53,584 nt of DNA from Prochlorococcus sp. AG-673-M19 (GTDB taxonomy: Bacteria > Cyanobacteriota > Cyanobacteriia > PCC-6307 > Cyanobiaceae), in contig QCTP01000008.1 in assembly GCA_003211115.1 (NCBI GenBank), positions 1-53,584 on the forward strand. Reading direction: 5' to 3'. This document shows positions 11,565 through 20,750 of this stretch, in pieces. Position 1 is the stretch's first letter; the number at the start of each line of letters is the position of its first letter. Made by a program: the position numbers and the translations under genes. The notes beneath the pieces are model-generated. The model worked only from the letters and a program-made list of their open reading frames with translations. It made no database searches and was not told the origin of the DNA.

Positions 11565-11613
11565 ATCCCAAGGTCATTGAAAAGGCTTATATGTATCTAG
11601 ATTCAAAAAATTT

Positions 11614-11859
11614 ATGGACATCTGTTTGGTAAATATCGACAACAATTTAAATAAATCATTAAAGCCAACCAGTGTTATTGGAATGTTATGGCTCCAGACT
11701 CATTTTGAGAATGATCAATGGGAAGCTTTATCTAATAATAAAGTAATTATTTCGAAAGAAAATTCTAAGTTGTTAGTTAAAGATGCCACTAGCGCTGGGC
11801 TAAAAATAAAATCAATATCTGGAGTTTCAATGCTGGATGTTTTTCAGAAAAAGAATTAA
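11614..11859 (+). CDS. Small conserved protein upstream of glnB (81 aa)
   Basis: MDICLVNIDNNLNKSLKPTS and onward to LDVFQKKN. No domain that I recognise, and no membrane segment or cysteine cluster (a single Cys at residue 4). The middle, TSVIGMLWLQTHFENDQWEA, looks like a small globular core. It lies 24 bases ahead of glnB in the same direction and directly after an NtcA-type promoter, so it should be made with P-II. Whether it acts with P-II is unknown. Confidence 0.75.
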   Translation: MDICLVNIDNNLNKSLKPTSVIGMLWLQTHFENDQWEALSNNKVIISKENSKLLVKDATSAGLKIKSISGVSMLDVFQKKN

Positions 11860-11865
11860 ACTTAA

Positions 11866-12222
<357 letters not shown>

Positions 12223-12238
<16 letters not shown>

Positions 12239-13034
12239 ACTAAATTTTCTATAAATTTACTATTAATTATTGGATTACACCTTCCTGTCTTAGACATCCA
12301 AGCTAGATATTCATGATTACCAGCTGGGCCCACTAATGGAGAAGCTATTAGACCCTTTATATTCCATTTTAATTTTACTGCAGAATTAATAACTGATTCT
12401 ATAGCCTCAATATGATGTTCAGGGTTTCTTACAACCCCCCCCTTACTTACTCTATCTTTTCCTACCTCAAATTGAGGTTTAATAAGAAATATCCCCTCTA
12501 TAAAGTCTCCTGATAATAAATTATTAATAGGCTCAAAAACTAACTTTAGTGAAATAAAAGATAAATCTGCTACGACAAAATTTGGTAATAAATTTACTTT
12601 AGAATATAAGTCTAAAGGCTTTAAATTTCGAATATTTGATCTTTCTAAGAGTATCACTTTTGGATTTTTCCTTATTTTCCAGGCCGTTTGTCCATAACCT
12701 ACATCTATCCCGTAAACCATTTTCGCCCCCTGTTGCAACAAGCAATCAGTAAATCCTCCAGTAGAAATTCCTGCATCTATACAAACTCTATCTTTGACAT
12801 TAATCTTTAACTTTTTAAAAGCCTCTAATAATTTATCTCCTCCTCTTGATACGAATTGTGGTTCAGATTCAATAAAAAATTCAGTTCCTGTTAATATTTG
12901 TTGGCCAGGTTTGTCGAAAATCTTACCATAAATGTCTTTGACTTTTCCTGCAAGAATAAGACCCTGTGCCTTCTGACGAGTTTCACATAAACCTTGGTTT
13001 AGAAGATAAAGATCTAATCTACTTTTTTAATCAT
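12223..13034 (-). CDS. tlyA: TlyA-type rRNA 2'-O-methyltransferase (hemolysin A family), frameshifted at the start
   Basis: The C-terminal part (from about 12741) is a clear RrmJ-type methyltransferase: VCIDAGISTGGFTDCLLQQG then VYGIDVGYGQ, with FLIKPQFEVG later. Upstream the same frame stays open to 13023 and encodes an S4 RNA-binding domain (SRLDLYLLNQGLCETRQKAQ then GLILAGKV), but without any ATG, GTG or TTG. The natural ATG at 13034 encodes MIKK and is one base out of frame. Adding one A to the A6 run at 13023-13028 would give MIKKSRLDLYLL and a normal protein of about 270 residues. It is an intact gene with a sequencing indel, a slippage-rescued gene, or a recent lesion. Confidence 0.82.
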
Positions 13035-13282
13035 TTATCTTAAAACAGATAAAATTCACTAGATTTTGCCTGACTATATTCAAGTTATATTTTTGAAACA
13101 TAATGCTAATTTTAATAAGAACAAAATACTAATCATTTACAAAGATAATCCAATCTCATGTTTTAGACACTTTAAAAATGACTTAATATTTACAAATATG
13201 TTCAATGGCAAGTACATCATTAATCAATAAAGCAATTATGAGGTTTTAGTTATAAAGTTTAAATTGAAGATGTTTAAAAATT
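13035..13282. other. Divergent intergenic region between tlyA and purB
   Basis: A 248-base A/T-rich gap. An inverted repeat TTTATCT/AGATAAA (13034-13040 and 13047-13053) abuts the tlyA ATG. The rest must contain the purB promoter. Only ORFs of 14 codons or fewer occur, none with protein-like features. Confidence 0.5.
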
Positions 13283-14578
13283 GTGATTGAACGTTACACA
13301 TTGCCCGAAATGGGAAGAATCTGGACTGATAATGCCAAATTCCAGAGTTGGCTTAAGGTTGAAATTGCAGCATGTGAGGCAAATTGTTCTCTTGGGAAAA
13401 TGCCTGAAGAGGAATTAAAACAGATTCGTTCAAAGGCAAAATTTGAAGAATCAAGAATTAAAGAAATTGAGCAAGAAGTTAAACATGATGTAATAGCATT
13501 TCTTACAAATATCAATGAATATGTTGGAGATTCCGGAAGATATATTCATGTTGGAATGACTAGTAGTGATGTTCTTGATACTGGCCTATCATTGCAATTA
13601 AAAGATTCCTGCGAATTATTACTAGAAGAAATTGAAAAATTAGAAACTGAAGTCAGGTTATTAGCGCGACAGCATAAAAATACATTAATGATTGGAAGAT
13701 CACATGCAATTCACGGAGAGCCTATTTCGTTTGGCTTTAAATTAGCAGGATGGTTAGCAGAAATTTTAAGAGATAAAAAAAGATTAGTAACCCTCAAAGA
13801 AGATATTTCTATAGGACAAATAAGTGGAGCTATGGGAACTTACGCTAATACAAATCCGGAAATAGAAAAAATAACATGCGATTTGCTAGGTTTAAAACCT
13901 GATACAGCAAGTACTCAGGTTATATCAAGAGATCGACATGCAGAATATGTGCAAACAATCGCATTAGTTGGAGCTTCGCTTGATAGATTTGCAACTGAAA
14001 TAAGGAACTTACAGAGAACAGATGTTTTAGAAGTTGAAGAAGGATTTACAAAAGGGCAAAAAGGAAGCTCAGCTATGCCGCACAAAAGAAACCCTATTCG
14101 CAGTGAAAGGGTCAGCGGTTTATCTAGAATTTTAAGAAGTTATGTTTTAACAGCTCTTGAGAATGTAACTCTTTGGCATGAAAGAGATATTAGCCATAGT
14201 TCTAATGAACGAATCATGTTACCCGATGTTTCTATATGTCTGCATTTTATGCTTAGGGAAATGAAGGAAATAATAAGTAATTTAAAAGTTTATCCAGAAA
14301 ATATGCTCAAAAATTTAAATATGTATGGGGGAGTAATCTTTAGTCAAAAAGTTTTACTTTTACTTGTAGAAAAGGGTTTGTCTAGGGAAAAGGCTTATAG
14401 TTTAGTTCAGAAAAATGCCCATCAAGCTTGGAATAATGAGAAAGGTAATTTTAAGCAAAATATTGAGGGGGATCCAGAAATAATGACATTAGTGACTAAT
14501 AATGATCTTAAGGAATGCTTCGACCCCTCGATACATCTCAACAATTTAAATGTAATATGGGAAAAGTTAAGTATTTAA
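13283..14578 (+). CDS. purB: Adenylosuccinate lyase
   Basis: A 431-residue fumarase/aspartase-superfamily enzyme that acts twice in purine synthesis (SAICAR to AICAR, and adenylosuccinate to AMP). The start is GTG at 13283, giving MIERYTLPEMGRIW, the usual beginning. Catalytic regions are SSDVLDTGLSLQ near residue 93, MIGRSHAIHGEP near 137 and the superfamily signature KGSSAMPHKRNP near 260. Length is normal. It is followed by fumC, a distant homologue, 50 bases later. Confidence 0.97.
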   Translation: MIERYTLPEMGRIWTDNAKFQSWLKVEIAACEANCSLGKMPEEELKQIRSKAKFEESRIKEIEQEVKHDVIAFLTNINEYVGDSGRYIHVGMTSSDVLDTGLSLQLKDSCELLLEEIEKLETEVRLLARQHKNTLMIGRSHAIHGEPISFGFKLAGWLAEILRDKKRLVTLKEDISIGQISGAMGTYANTNPEIEKITCDLLGLKPDTASTQVISRDRHAEYVQTIALVGASLDRFATEIRNLQRTDVLEVEEGFTKGQKGSSAMPHKRNPIRSERVSGLSRILRSYVLTALENVTLWHERDISHSSNERIMLPDVSICLHFMLREMKEIISNLKVYPENMLKNLNMYGGVIFSQKVLLLLVEKGLSREKAYSLVQKNAHQAWNNEKGNFKQNIEGDPEIMTLVTNNDLKECFDPSIHLNNLNVIWEKLSI

Positions 14579-14628
14579 ATCTCTTAAATCTTATTTGAAG
14601 TTCAACTACAGTTTTTATAAAACAATTA

Positions 14629-16014
14629 ATGACCAAAAACTTTAGATTTGAAAAAGATAGTATGGGGAAAATTAAAGTTCCTTCTGAGGCTTTGTGGGGA
14701 GCTCAAACCCAGAGATCAATCATAAATTTTTCTATTGGTGAGGAATTAATTCCAATTGAATTAATTTATTCAATTACAGCCATAAAAAAGGCGGCTGCAA
14801 TTGCTAATTTTAAATTAGGTTTAATTGATAAAGTAAAAAAAGATCTTATTATTGAAGCCTGTAAAGAAATACTAGAGGGTAAACATAACTCGCAATTTCC
14901 TTTAAAAATATGGCAAACAGGTAGTGGTACACAAACGAACATGAATATAAATGAAGTCATATCTAATATTGCTGCATTAAAAATAAATTCAGAACTTGGG
15001 AGTCATCATCCTATTCATCCAAATGACGATGTTAATAAATCTCAATCTACAAATGATACTTTTCCTTCGGCTATCCAAATATCTGTTGTGACTGAAATAA
15101 TTAAAAAATTAGTCCCATCAATTAGAGAAATTACTATGCTTTTAGATAAAAAGAGTAAAAAATGGAAAGATCTCATAAAAATTGGGAGAACTCATTTTCA
15201 AGATGCAGTACCAATCACCCTTGGACAGGAAGTTTCTGCATGGTCAAAACAATTGAAAGATGCTGAAGATGCTCTCATAAAAAGTCTTGATGAATTATTT
15301 TTCTTGCCACTTGGTGGAACTGCAGTTGGGACAGGTATCAACTGTCCAAACAATTTCTCTGAAGAATCTATAAAATCAATTTCCGAAGATACTGATTTAC
15401 ATTTTTATAAATCAAAAAATCATTTCTCATTAATGGCATCACATGATCGTTTAGCACATGTAATGAGCCAATTAAAAATCTTAGCAGGTGCATTATTCAA
15501 GATTTCTAATGATATTAAAATATTGTCCTCAGGCCCTAGATCAGGTATTTATGAATTAATCATTCCTCAGAATGAACCTGGGAGCTCAATCATGCCTGGC
15601 AAAGTAAATCCCACTCAATGTGAAGCATTATCAATGGTATGCACTCAAGTCATGGGTTTTGAATATGCAGTATCAATAGCTAATGCTAGCGGGACTTTGC
15701 AAATGAATGAATATAAGCCATTAATTGGATTCAATATTCTCACGAGCATAAAATTATTGAATAATGCAATAACTAATTTCAGACTCAAATTAGTTGAGGG
15801 AATACAGCCCAACCCAAAGACTATAAAAATAAATCTTGAAAATTCACTAATGCTTGTAACATCTTTGGTGCCCAAAATAGGTTATGAAAAAGCAGCAGAA
15901 ATTGCAAATCTTGCCTTTAATGAATCAATTAATTTAAAAGAGGCAACATTGAAATTAGGTTATTTAAGTGCTCATGAATTTGATGAAGCTATTAAAACTA
16001 ATCAAATGATTTGA
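14629..16014 (+). CDS. fumC: Fumarate hydratase, class II
   Basis: A 461-residue oxygen-stable, iron-free fumarase converting fumarate to malate. It contains WQTGSGTQTNMNINEVISNI near residue 100, IGRTHFQDAVPITLGQE near 185 and the signature GSSIMPGKVNPTQCE near 320. In this type of cyanobacterium it recycles fumarate released by PurB and arginine synthesis, so its position next to purB makes metabolic sense (inference). Its stop lies within a hairpin shared with the convergent helicase gene. Confidence 0.97.
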   Translation: MTKNFRFEKDSMGKIKVPSEALWGAQTQRSIINFSIGEELIPIELIYSITAIKKAAAIANFKLGLIDKVKKDLIIEACKEILEGKHNSQFPLKIWQTGSGTQTNMNINEVISNIAALKINSELGSHHPIHPNDDVNKSQSTNDTFPSAIQISVVTEIIKKLVPSIREITMLLDKKSKKWKDLIKIGRTHFQDAVPITLGQEVSAWSKQLKDAEDALIKSLDELFFLPLGGTAVGTGINCPNNFSEESIKSISEDTDLHFYKSKNHFSLMASHDRLAHVMSQLKILAGALFKISNDIKILSSGPRSGIYELIIPQNEPGSSIMPGKVNPTQCEALSMVCTQVMGFEYAVSIANASGTLQMNEYKPLIGFNILTSIKLLNNAITNFRLKLVEGIQPNPKTIKINLENSLMLVTSLVPKIGYEKAAEIANLAFNESINLKEATLKLGYLSAHEFDEAIKTNQMI

Positions 16015-16017
16015 TTA
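15999..16017. terminator. Bidirectional hairpin between fumC and the helicase gene
   Basis: TAATCAAA and TTTGATTA form a perfect 8-pair stem with a TGA loop, overlapping the fumC stop codon. On the minus strand it is followed by GTTTTAATAG, and on the plus strand by ATATATTATT. Its place between two converging genes suggests a shared terminator, but both tails are weak. Confidence 0.4.
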
Positions 16018-16025
16018 ATATATTA

Positions 16026-18752
16026 TTAGGAATTATTATCAATTCTTTTTGTAGCAGGATTTATATTATCAGATACTTTTAACAAATCGTTCGATTCAGA
16101 AACAGGAAACCTGTTAATAGCTTTTAAAGCTAACTTAGCTTTATTTTTTAATTTATTACTAACTCCTATACAGTATTGAATTTGAGATAAAACATCTATA
16201 GACCTTCTTAAAATCCTTACAACATCCCCCTCATCTAAAGAAGTATTAAAAATTAGTTCTTTCCATTTTTTACCCCTTGCCCATTCTGAAATTATTCCAG
16301 TTAATTCTGTTTCTAAAAAAATTGGGGTATCAATATAAAACTTATTTTGTTTTGATGTAACTAATTTTTTTAGCCCTTCCAACTCATTAAAAACATCTAA
16401 AACTTTTATGGAAGGCTTGAATTTACACCAAAGATTTGGTCTTCTTACATCAACACAAATAGCTTGAATTATTGCTGCCAAATCAGGCGGGTCTAGATCA
16501 TCTAAGTAACCACTAATTAAAACAAGTCCGACCCATAATTCATTCTCACTTCTTATTGCACCAACTGATTGTCCTACTTCGGTAAGCTCCAATTCATTTA
16601 AACAGCCAAAATGATTCAAAATTTTTATTAAATCAGTAAACTTCTTCCAATTATAATTTTCTTTATCTTCAAGAAGATTATTTCTTTTAATAATTTCTTG
16701 CTCAATTTCGATAATCCTTTTTCTATATCTTTTCAATTTTTTAGAATCCCCAAATCTGTGTGCAGGCTGATTAGTTATTGTTTCATCCAAATTTGTAATT
16801 AGTTTCTTTTGTGCCAAAACTTCAGTTGTTAAATCATATTGAGGAGTTTTTAAATCATGTATTTCAGAAATTTCACAAATTTTATCTACGAAAATTTGTG
16901 ATTCTTTATCACCTCTGACTACTTCTCCTGAAAAATTCATCTTAGGTTCCTTAAGCTTTACAATTTCAATCTCCTCTAAATCAGGAAAAATATTTACCGT
17001 ATAAGAAGGCTTTATAAGGATAAATAAATTATCAATTGTTAAACAAAGCAAGCTTTTAATTTTTTTTGATTCATATATTTTTTTACAAATCAAAGCAGGA
17101 ACAACTTTTCTATTTATTTGAGGTGCTTTTATGGAAATTAAACTTCCATCTTTAATAAAAGTAAGTGCATTAGCAATTTCTTCAGATAATTTCTCAGATG
17201 CTTGTTTTTCTAATATTCTTAATAATCTTCTTTCTTCTTTTAAACGATTTTTCAACTTTTCGTATTCATCGAAATCTTGCCATGAAATATTAGAAGTTAT
17301 TTTTTTTAGTTCTATCAAATCTCTATCTAAATTATCAAGAACAACCTTCTCTTCTTTAGATTCTCCTAAATATAAAAAGCTCCCAAAACTTCTTTTTATT
17401 AGTTCTTGTGATTTATCTAGACTATAATTTTGCAAAAGGTTGAGAACCATTCCATAGCTTGGAGTAAACTGACTAACAAGTGGATTTGGTTGACTAATAG
17501 CCAAACTACTAGCTTCTTTCGCACCCTCAAATCTAGTTTGTAAAGTTACAACATATCCCTGCAAATCCTTTCCTCTTCTTCCAGCTCTTCCTGACATCTG
17601 CAAGAATTCACTACTAAATAATAATCTATGTCCTTCTTCTGTCCTTTTTGATAATGTAGAAATGACTGTTGTTCTTGCAGGCATATTAATACCCGCGGCT
17701 AAAGTTTCAGTTGCAAAAACAACTTTTATCAATCCTTGCTGAAAAAGTTCTTCTACTAACTCTTTCCATGCTGGTAGCAAACCCGCATGATGTGACGCAA
17801 TACCTCTTTTCAATGCTTCGCAATGAAACTTGTCTTTTATACCCTCTTTATTATTTTTTAGATACATATCTAATCTCTGAGATATCAAATTTGCTTCTGA
17901 ATAAGTTACTAAAGATAAATCTTTTATATTTTCAACAGCTTTATCACAACCTCTTCTACTAAAAATAAAATAAATAGCTGGCAACATATTTCTTTCAACA
18001 AGTTTAGAAATCACAAATCCAATGGGAGGAGACTTTGGTTGAATTATTCTGCCAACTTTGCCTTTCTTTTTTTGCCCTTTTGGTGCTCTCCAAATCTTAC
18101 AGTTTGGATGAATTCCATTACCCTTATTATTCAAAAGTGGGTGAAGACCCTTTGCACTACAGAAAATAAAATCTAATGGGACTGGTCTTTTATAACTCTT
18201 TACAAGTACTGTAGGCCCATGGACTTTTTCTATCCAATTTTGAAGTTGATCTGCATTAGAAATAGTTGCGGATAAAGCTATTATCTGAGTTCTACTAGGA
18301 CAATGAATTATTGTTTCTTCCCAAACTGTTCCTCTTTGGGGATCATTCATATAATGACATTCATCAAGAATTACAGATTCTAGATTTACCAATGGGTCAT
18401 CAAATTCTTCAAATTCTCCATAAAGCATATTCCTAAATATCTCAGTTGTCATTACTAAGATTGGAGCATCTCTATTTATACTAATATCGCCGGTAAGTAG
18501 ACCTACTTTCTCTTCTCCAAATTGACTAATAAAATCCCTAAACTTTTGATTTGATAAAGCTTTCAAAGGGGTTGTATAAAAAACTCTACTTTTATGAGAT
18601 AAACCTCTATAAATAGCAAATTCACCAATTAATGTTTTACCTGAACCCGTTGGAGCAGTTAAAACAACAGAATTCCCACTGTTTATAGCTTTTATTGCCT
18701 CTATTTGGAACTGATCTAGCTGGAATGGAAAATATTCCTCTAAATCAAGCAA
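16026..18752 (-). CDS. Ski2/Mtr4-type superfamily II RNA helicase
   Basis: A 908-residue DExH helicase. Walker A is LTAPTGSGKTLIGEFA near residue 35, motif II VILDECHYMNDPQRG near 130, motif III ALSATISN, and motif VI QMSGRAGRRGKDLQGYV near 390. The C-terminal third (GCLNELELTEVGQSVGAIRS and beyond) resembles the DSHCT domain of Mtr4/Ski2 and HelY. It probably unwinds structured RNA during turnover or maturation; the bacterial role is poorly known. There is no ATG near the start: TTG at 18752 is the best initiator, and an in-frame TAG lies 16 codons upstream. Confidence 0.9.
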   Translation of the reverse strand: MLDLEEYFPFQLDQFQIEAIKAINSGNSVVLTAPTGSGKTLIGEFAIYRGLSHKSRVFYTTPLKALSNQKFRDFISQFGEEKVGLLTGDISINRDAPILVMTTEIFRNMLYGEFEEFDDPLVNLESVILDECHYMNDPQRGTVWEETIIHCPSRTQIIALSATISNADQLQNWIEKVHGPTVLVKSYKRPVPLDFIFCSAKGLHPLLNNKGNGIHPNCKIWRAPKGQKKKGKVGRIIQPKSPPIGFVISKLVERNMLPAIYFIFSRRGCDKAVENIKDLSLVTYSEANLISQRLDMYLKNNKEGIKDKFHCEALKRGIASHHAGLLPAWKELVEELFQQGLIKVVFATETLAAGINMPARTTVISTLSKRTEEGHRLLFSSEFLQMSGRAGRRGKDLQGYVVTLQTRFEGAKEASSLAISQPNPLVSQFTPSYGMVLNLLQNYSLDKSQELIKRSFGSFLYLGESKEEKVVLDNLDRDLIELKKITSNISWQDFDEYEKLKNRLKEERRLLRILEKQASEKLSEEIANALTFIKDGSLISIKAPQINRKVVPALICKKIYESKKIKSLLCLTIDNLFILIKPSYTVNIFPDLEEIEIVKLKEPKMNFSGEVVRGDKESQIFVDKICEISEIHDLKTPQYDLTTEVLAQKKLITNLDETITNQPAHRFGDSKKLKRYRKRIIEIEQEIIKRNNLLEDKENYNWKKFTDLIKILNHFGCLNELELTEVGQSVGAIRSENELWVGLVLISGYLDDLDPPDLAAIIQAICVDVRRPNLWCKFKPSIKVLDVFNELEGLKKLVTSKQNKFYIDTPIFLETELTGIISEWARGKKWKELIFNTSLDEGDVVRILRRSIDVLSQIQYCIGVSNKLKNKAKLALKAINRFPVSESNDLLKVSDNINPATKRIDNNS

Positions 18753-18795
18753 TAATTGTGATTGAAGGGAGGAGGAGTTAACTTCTTGAGATATG

Positions 18796-18879
18796 ATCTA
18801 TATAGATATTAATAAACAATAAACACATTGCACACTTTAATGGTAAACCTAGATCATTTTATAAAAATCAACTAGTTGA
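18796..18879. promoter_or_regulatory. Two 12-base palindromes ahead of bioF
   Basis: ATCTATATAGAT (18796-18807) and TCAACTAGTTGA (18868-18879) are perfect palindromes in the 139-base divergent gap between the helicase gene and bioF. The second ends 12 bases before the bioF ATG, where a repressor could block initiation. No known biotin operator sequence is evident, so this is a candidate site only. Confidence 0.3.
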
Positions 18880-18891
18880 ATTTGTTTAATA

Positions 18892-20037
18892 ATGAATAAA
18901 ATAAAAATTCCAAAAAATAGACTTCGTAAGTTAGAGACATTTACTTTGGGTCAAAAACCATATGAACTTGAAAATTTAAATCCAGATAAAACCAATAATA
19001 ACCTAGTTGACTTATGTAGTAATGATTATCTTGGATTAAGTAGAGATAAGGATGTAATAAAAGCATCTTATGAAATAAGCTTATCTCAAGGTCTTGGTTC
19101 AGGCAGTTCAAGATTTATAACGGGCTCAAGACCAATACATACTTTATTAGAGGCAGAACTTGCAGAATGGCTTAATCAGGAAAAAGTCCTTTTATTCCCA
19201 AGTGGTTTCCAAGCTAATATTGCTGCCGTACAAGGTTTAGCGAATAGAAACAGTATTGTAATAGCTGACAAATTGATTCATAATTCTTTATTAGTTGGAA
19301 TAAAAGCTTCTGGATCAAAACTAGTAAGATTCACACATAATGATTTAAAAGACTTAGAAAATAAAATTCTTAAATTCAATTCAGCACAAAAGTCAATTCT
19401 TATAATTGTTGAATCTCTTTACAGCATGGAGGGGTCAATTGCTCCTCTCAAAGAAATTACTGAAATATGTAAAAAATATAATGTGCAATTACTAGTCGAT
19501 GAGGCTCACGCTCTTGGAGTTTTAGGTCCTGAAGGTAAAGGTTTAAGTTTTGATTTATCTAATGAAATAACAATGATTACAGGCACCTTTGGGAAGTCTT
19601 TTGGTAGTGGCGGGGCCTTCATAGCTTGCAACTCAAAGATTGGTGAATACCTTATCCAAACGAGTGGGGCATTTAGATATACAACTGCTCTTTCCCCAGC
19701 ATTGGCAGCAGGTGCACTTAAATCTCTTCAAAAAATCAAAAATAATAAAGAATGGGGTATTAATTTATTGATCGCTTCTGAAAAGTGGAAAAGAGAAATT
19801 CTTCGAAATTGTAGTTACCCAATTAAGGGAGAATCTCAAATCTTATCTATAATTATTGGGCAAGAAGAAAAGACAATACTTCTACAAAAATATCTTGAAA
19901 AAAATGGTTTTTTAGCTACTGCTATTAGACCACCCACTGTTCAGGTGAACAAATCAAGAATAAGGCTGACAATTAGAAGAGATTTAAATCTAGAAATACT
20001 CAAAAATTTTACCTCTGCATTAAGAAATTTCAAATGA
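18892..20037 (+). CDS. bioF: 8-amino-7-oxononanoate synthase
   Basis: A 381-residue PLP enzyme of the alpha-oxoamine synthase family. It condenses pimeloyl-ACP/CoA with alanine in the first ring-forming step of biotin synthesis. It contains LCSNDYLGLSRDKDVIKASY near residue 45, GSGSSRFITGSRPIHTLLEA near 70, LLVDEAHALGVLGPEGKG near 200 and the PLP lysine in TGTFGKSFGSGGAFIA near 235. It is the first gene of a five-gene biotin operon; the next ATG overlaps its stop by 4 bases. Confidence 0.95.
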   Translation: MNKIKIPKNRLRKLETFTLGQKPYELENLNPDKTNNNLVDLCSNDYLGLSRDKDVIKASYEISLSQGLGSGSSRFITGSRPIHTLLEAELAEWLNQEKVLLFPSGFQANIAAVQGLANRNSIVIADKLIHNSLLVGIKASGSKLVRFTHNDLKDLENKILKFNSAQKSILIIVESLYSMEGSIAPLKEITEICKKYNVQLLVDEAHALGVLGPEGKGLSFDLSNEITMITGTFGKSFGSGGAFIACNSKIGEYLIQTSGAFRYTTALSPALAAGALKSLQKIKNNKEWGINLLIASEKWKREILRNCSYPIKGESQILSIIIGQEEKTILLQKYLEKNGFLATAIRPPTVQVNKSRIRLTIRRDLNLEILKNFTSALRNFK

Positions 20038-20750
20038 ACCAAGTTATTACTCAGCATGGATGGGGGTTAGATCAAAGTTTCTGGGATAGTTATAAAGTTG
20101 AATTTCAAAAAAATGGATGGCATTGGCAAAATAACGAAAGAGGTTATTTTTCAAGAAGTGTCAACCAATCAAAATGGGTCAAAAAAAATTTTAATAGTCA
20201 AATTAAGATGGTTTTATGTCATTCTCTAGGTTTCCATTTAATTCAAGGAAATCTTTTAGATGAAGCTTCCCATGTTGTTTTTATAAATTCATTTAATAAT
20301 TTTCTTCCCTCAAGCAAAAAAAGAAATTTGATTTATAGATCTCTAAAAAGAATGGAGAAAAAAATTATTTCATTTGAGGCAGAGGAAATATTAAAAGAAT
20401 TTATATATCGTTCTTTTTTGCCAAATAATATGAACATTAATTTTCAAAATATGTTTTATAAAAATTTAAAGGGTTTAAATAATAATCTTCTATTAAAAGA
20501 CTTTAAAAAACTTTATACCGATACAAATTCGTTAAAGAATATTGGTAAAAATTGCAATGTTATAGTTATAAACTCAAAAAAAGATTTAATTCTTGACCAA
20601 GATTCAAGTAATAACTTTATTGAATTACTAAATAAAAAATTAAGTAAAAAACCAACTGTAATTGAATTATCTAATCAAGGTCATTGTTTAACTAATTTAA
20701 ATTTTTACCAAATAATCAAAAGAATTATCGACAATAAATATGAAAAATAA
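20034..20750 (+). CDS. bioK: Alpha/beta hydrolase of the biotin operon, BioK-like pimeloyl-ACP methyl ester esterase
   Basis: A 238-residue protein with the nucleophile motif MVLCHSLGFHLI (Ser near residue 64), a candidate acid in INSKKDLILDQDSSNN and a candidate His in SNQGHCLTNLN. Its position between bioF and bioC, with no bioH in the cluster, fits the cyanobacterial esterase BioK, reported to replace BioH in freeing pimeloyl-ACP from its methyl ester after chain extension. The start overlaps the bioF stop and the end overlaps the bioC start. The assignment rests on context plus the hydrolase motifs, since sequence similarity in this group is low. Confidence 0.72.
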   Translation: MNQVITQHGWGLDQSFWDSYKVEFQKNGWHWQNNERGYFSRSVNQSKWVKKNFNSQIKMVLCHSLGFHLIQGNLLDEASHVVFINSFNNFLPSSKKRNLIYRSLKRMEKKIISFEAEEILKEFIYRSFLPNNMNINFQNMFYKNLKGLNNNLLLKDFKKLYTDTNSLKNIGKNCNVIVINSKKDLILDQDSSNNFIELLNKKLSKKPTVIELSNQGHCLTNLNFYQIIKRIIDNKYEK

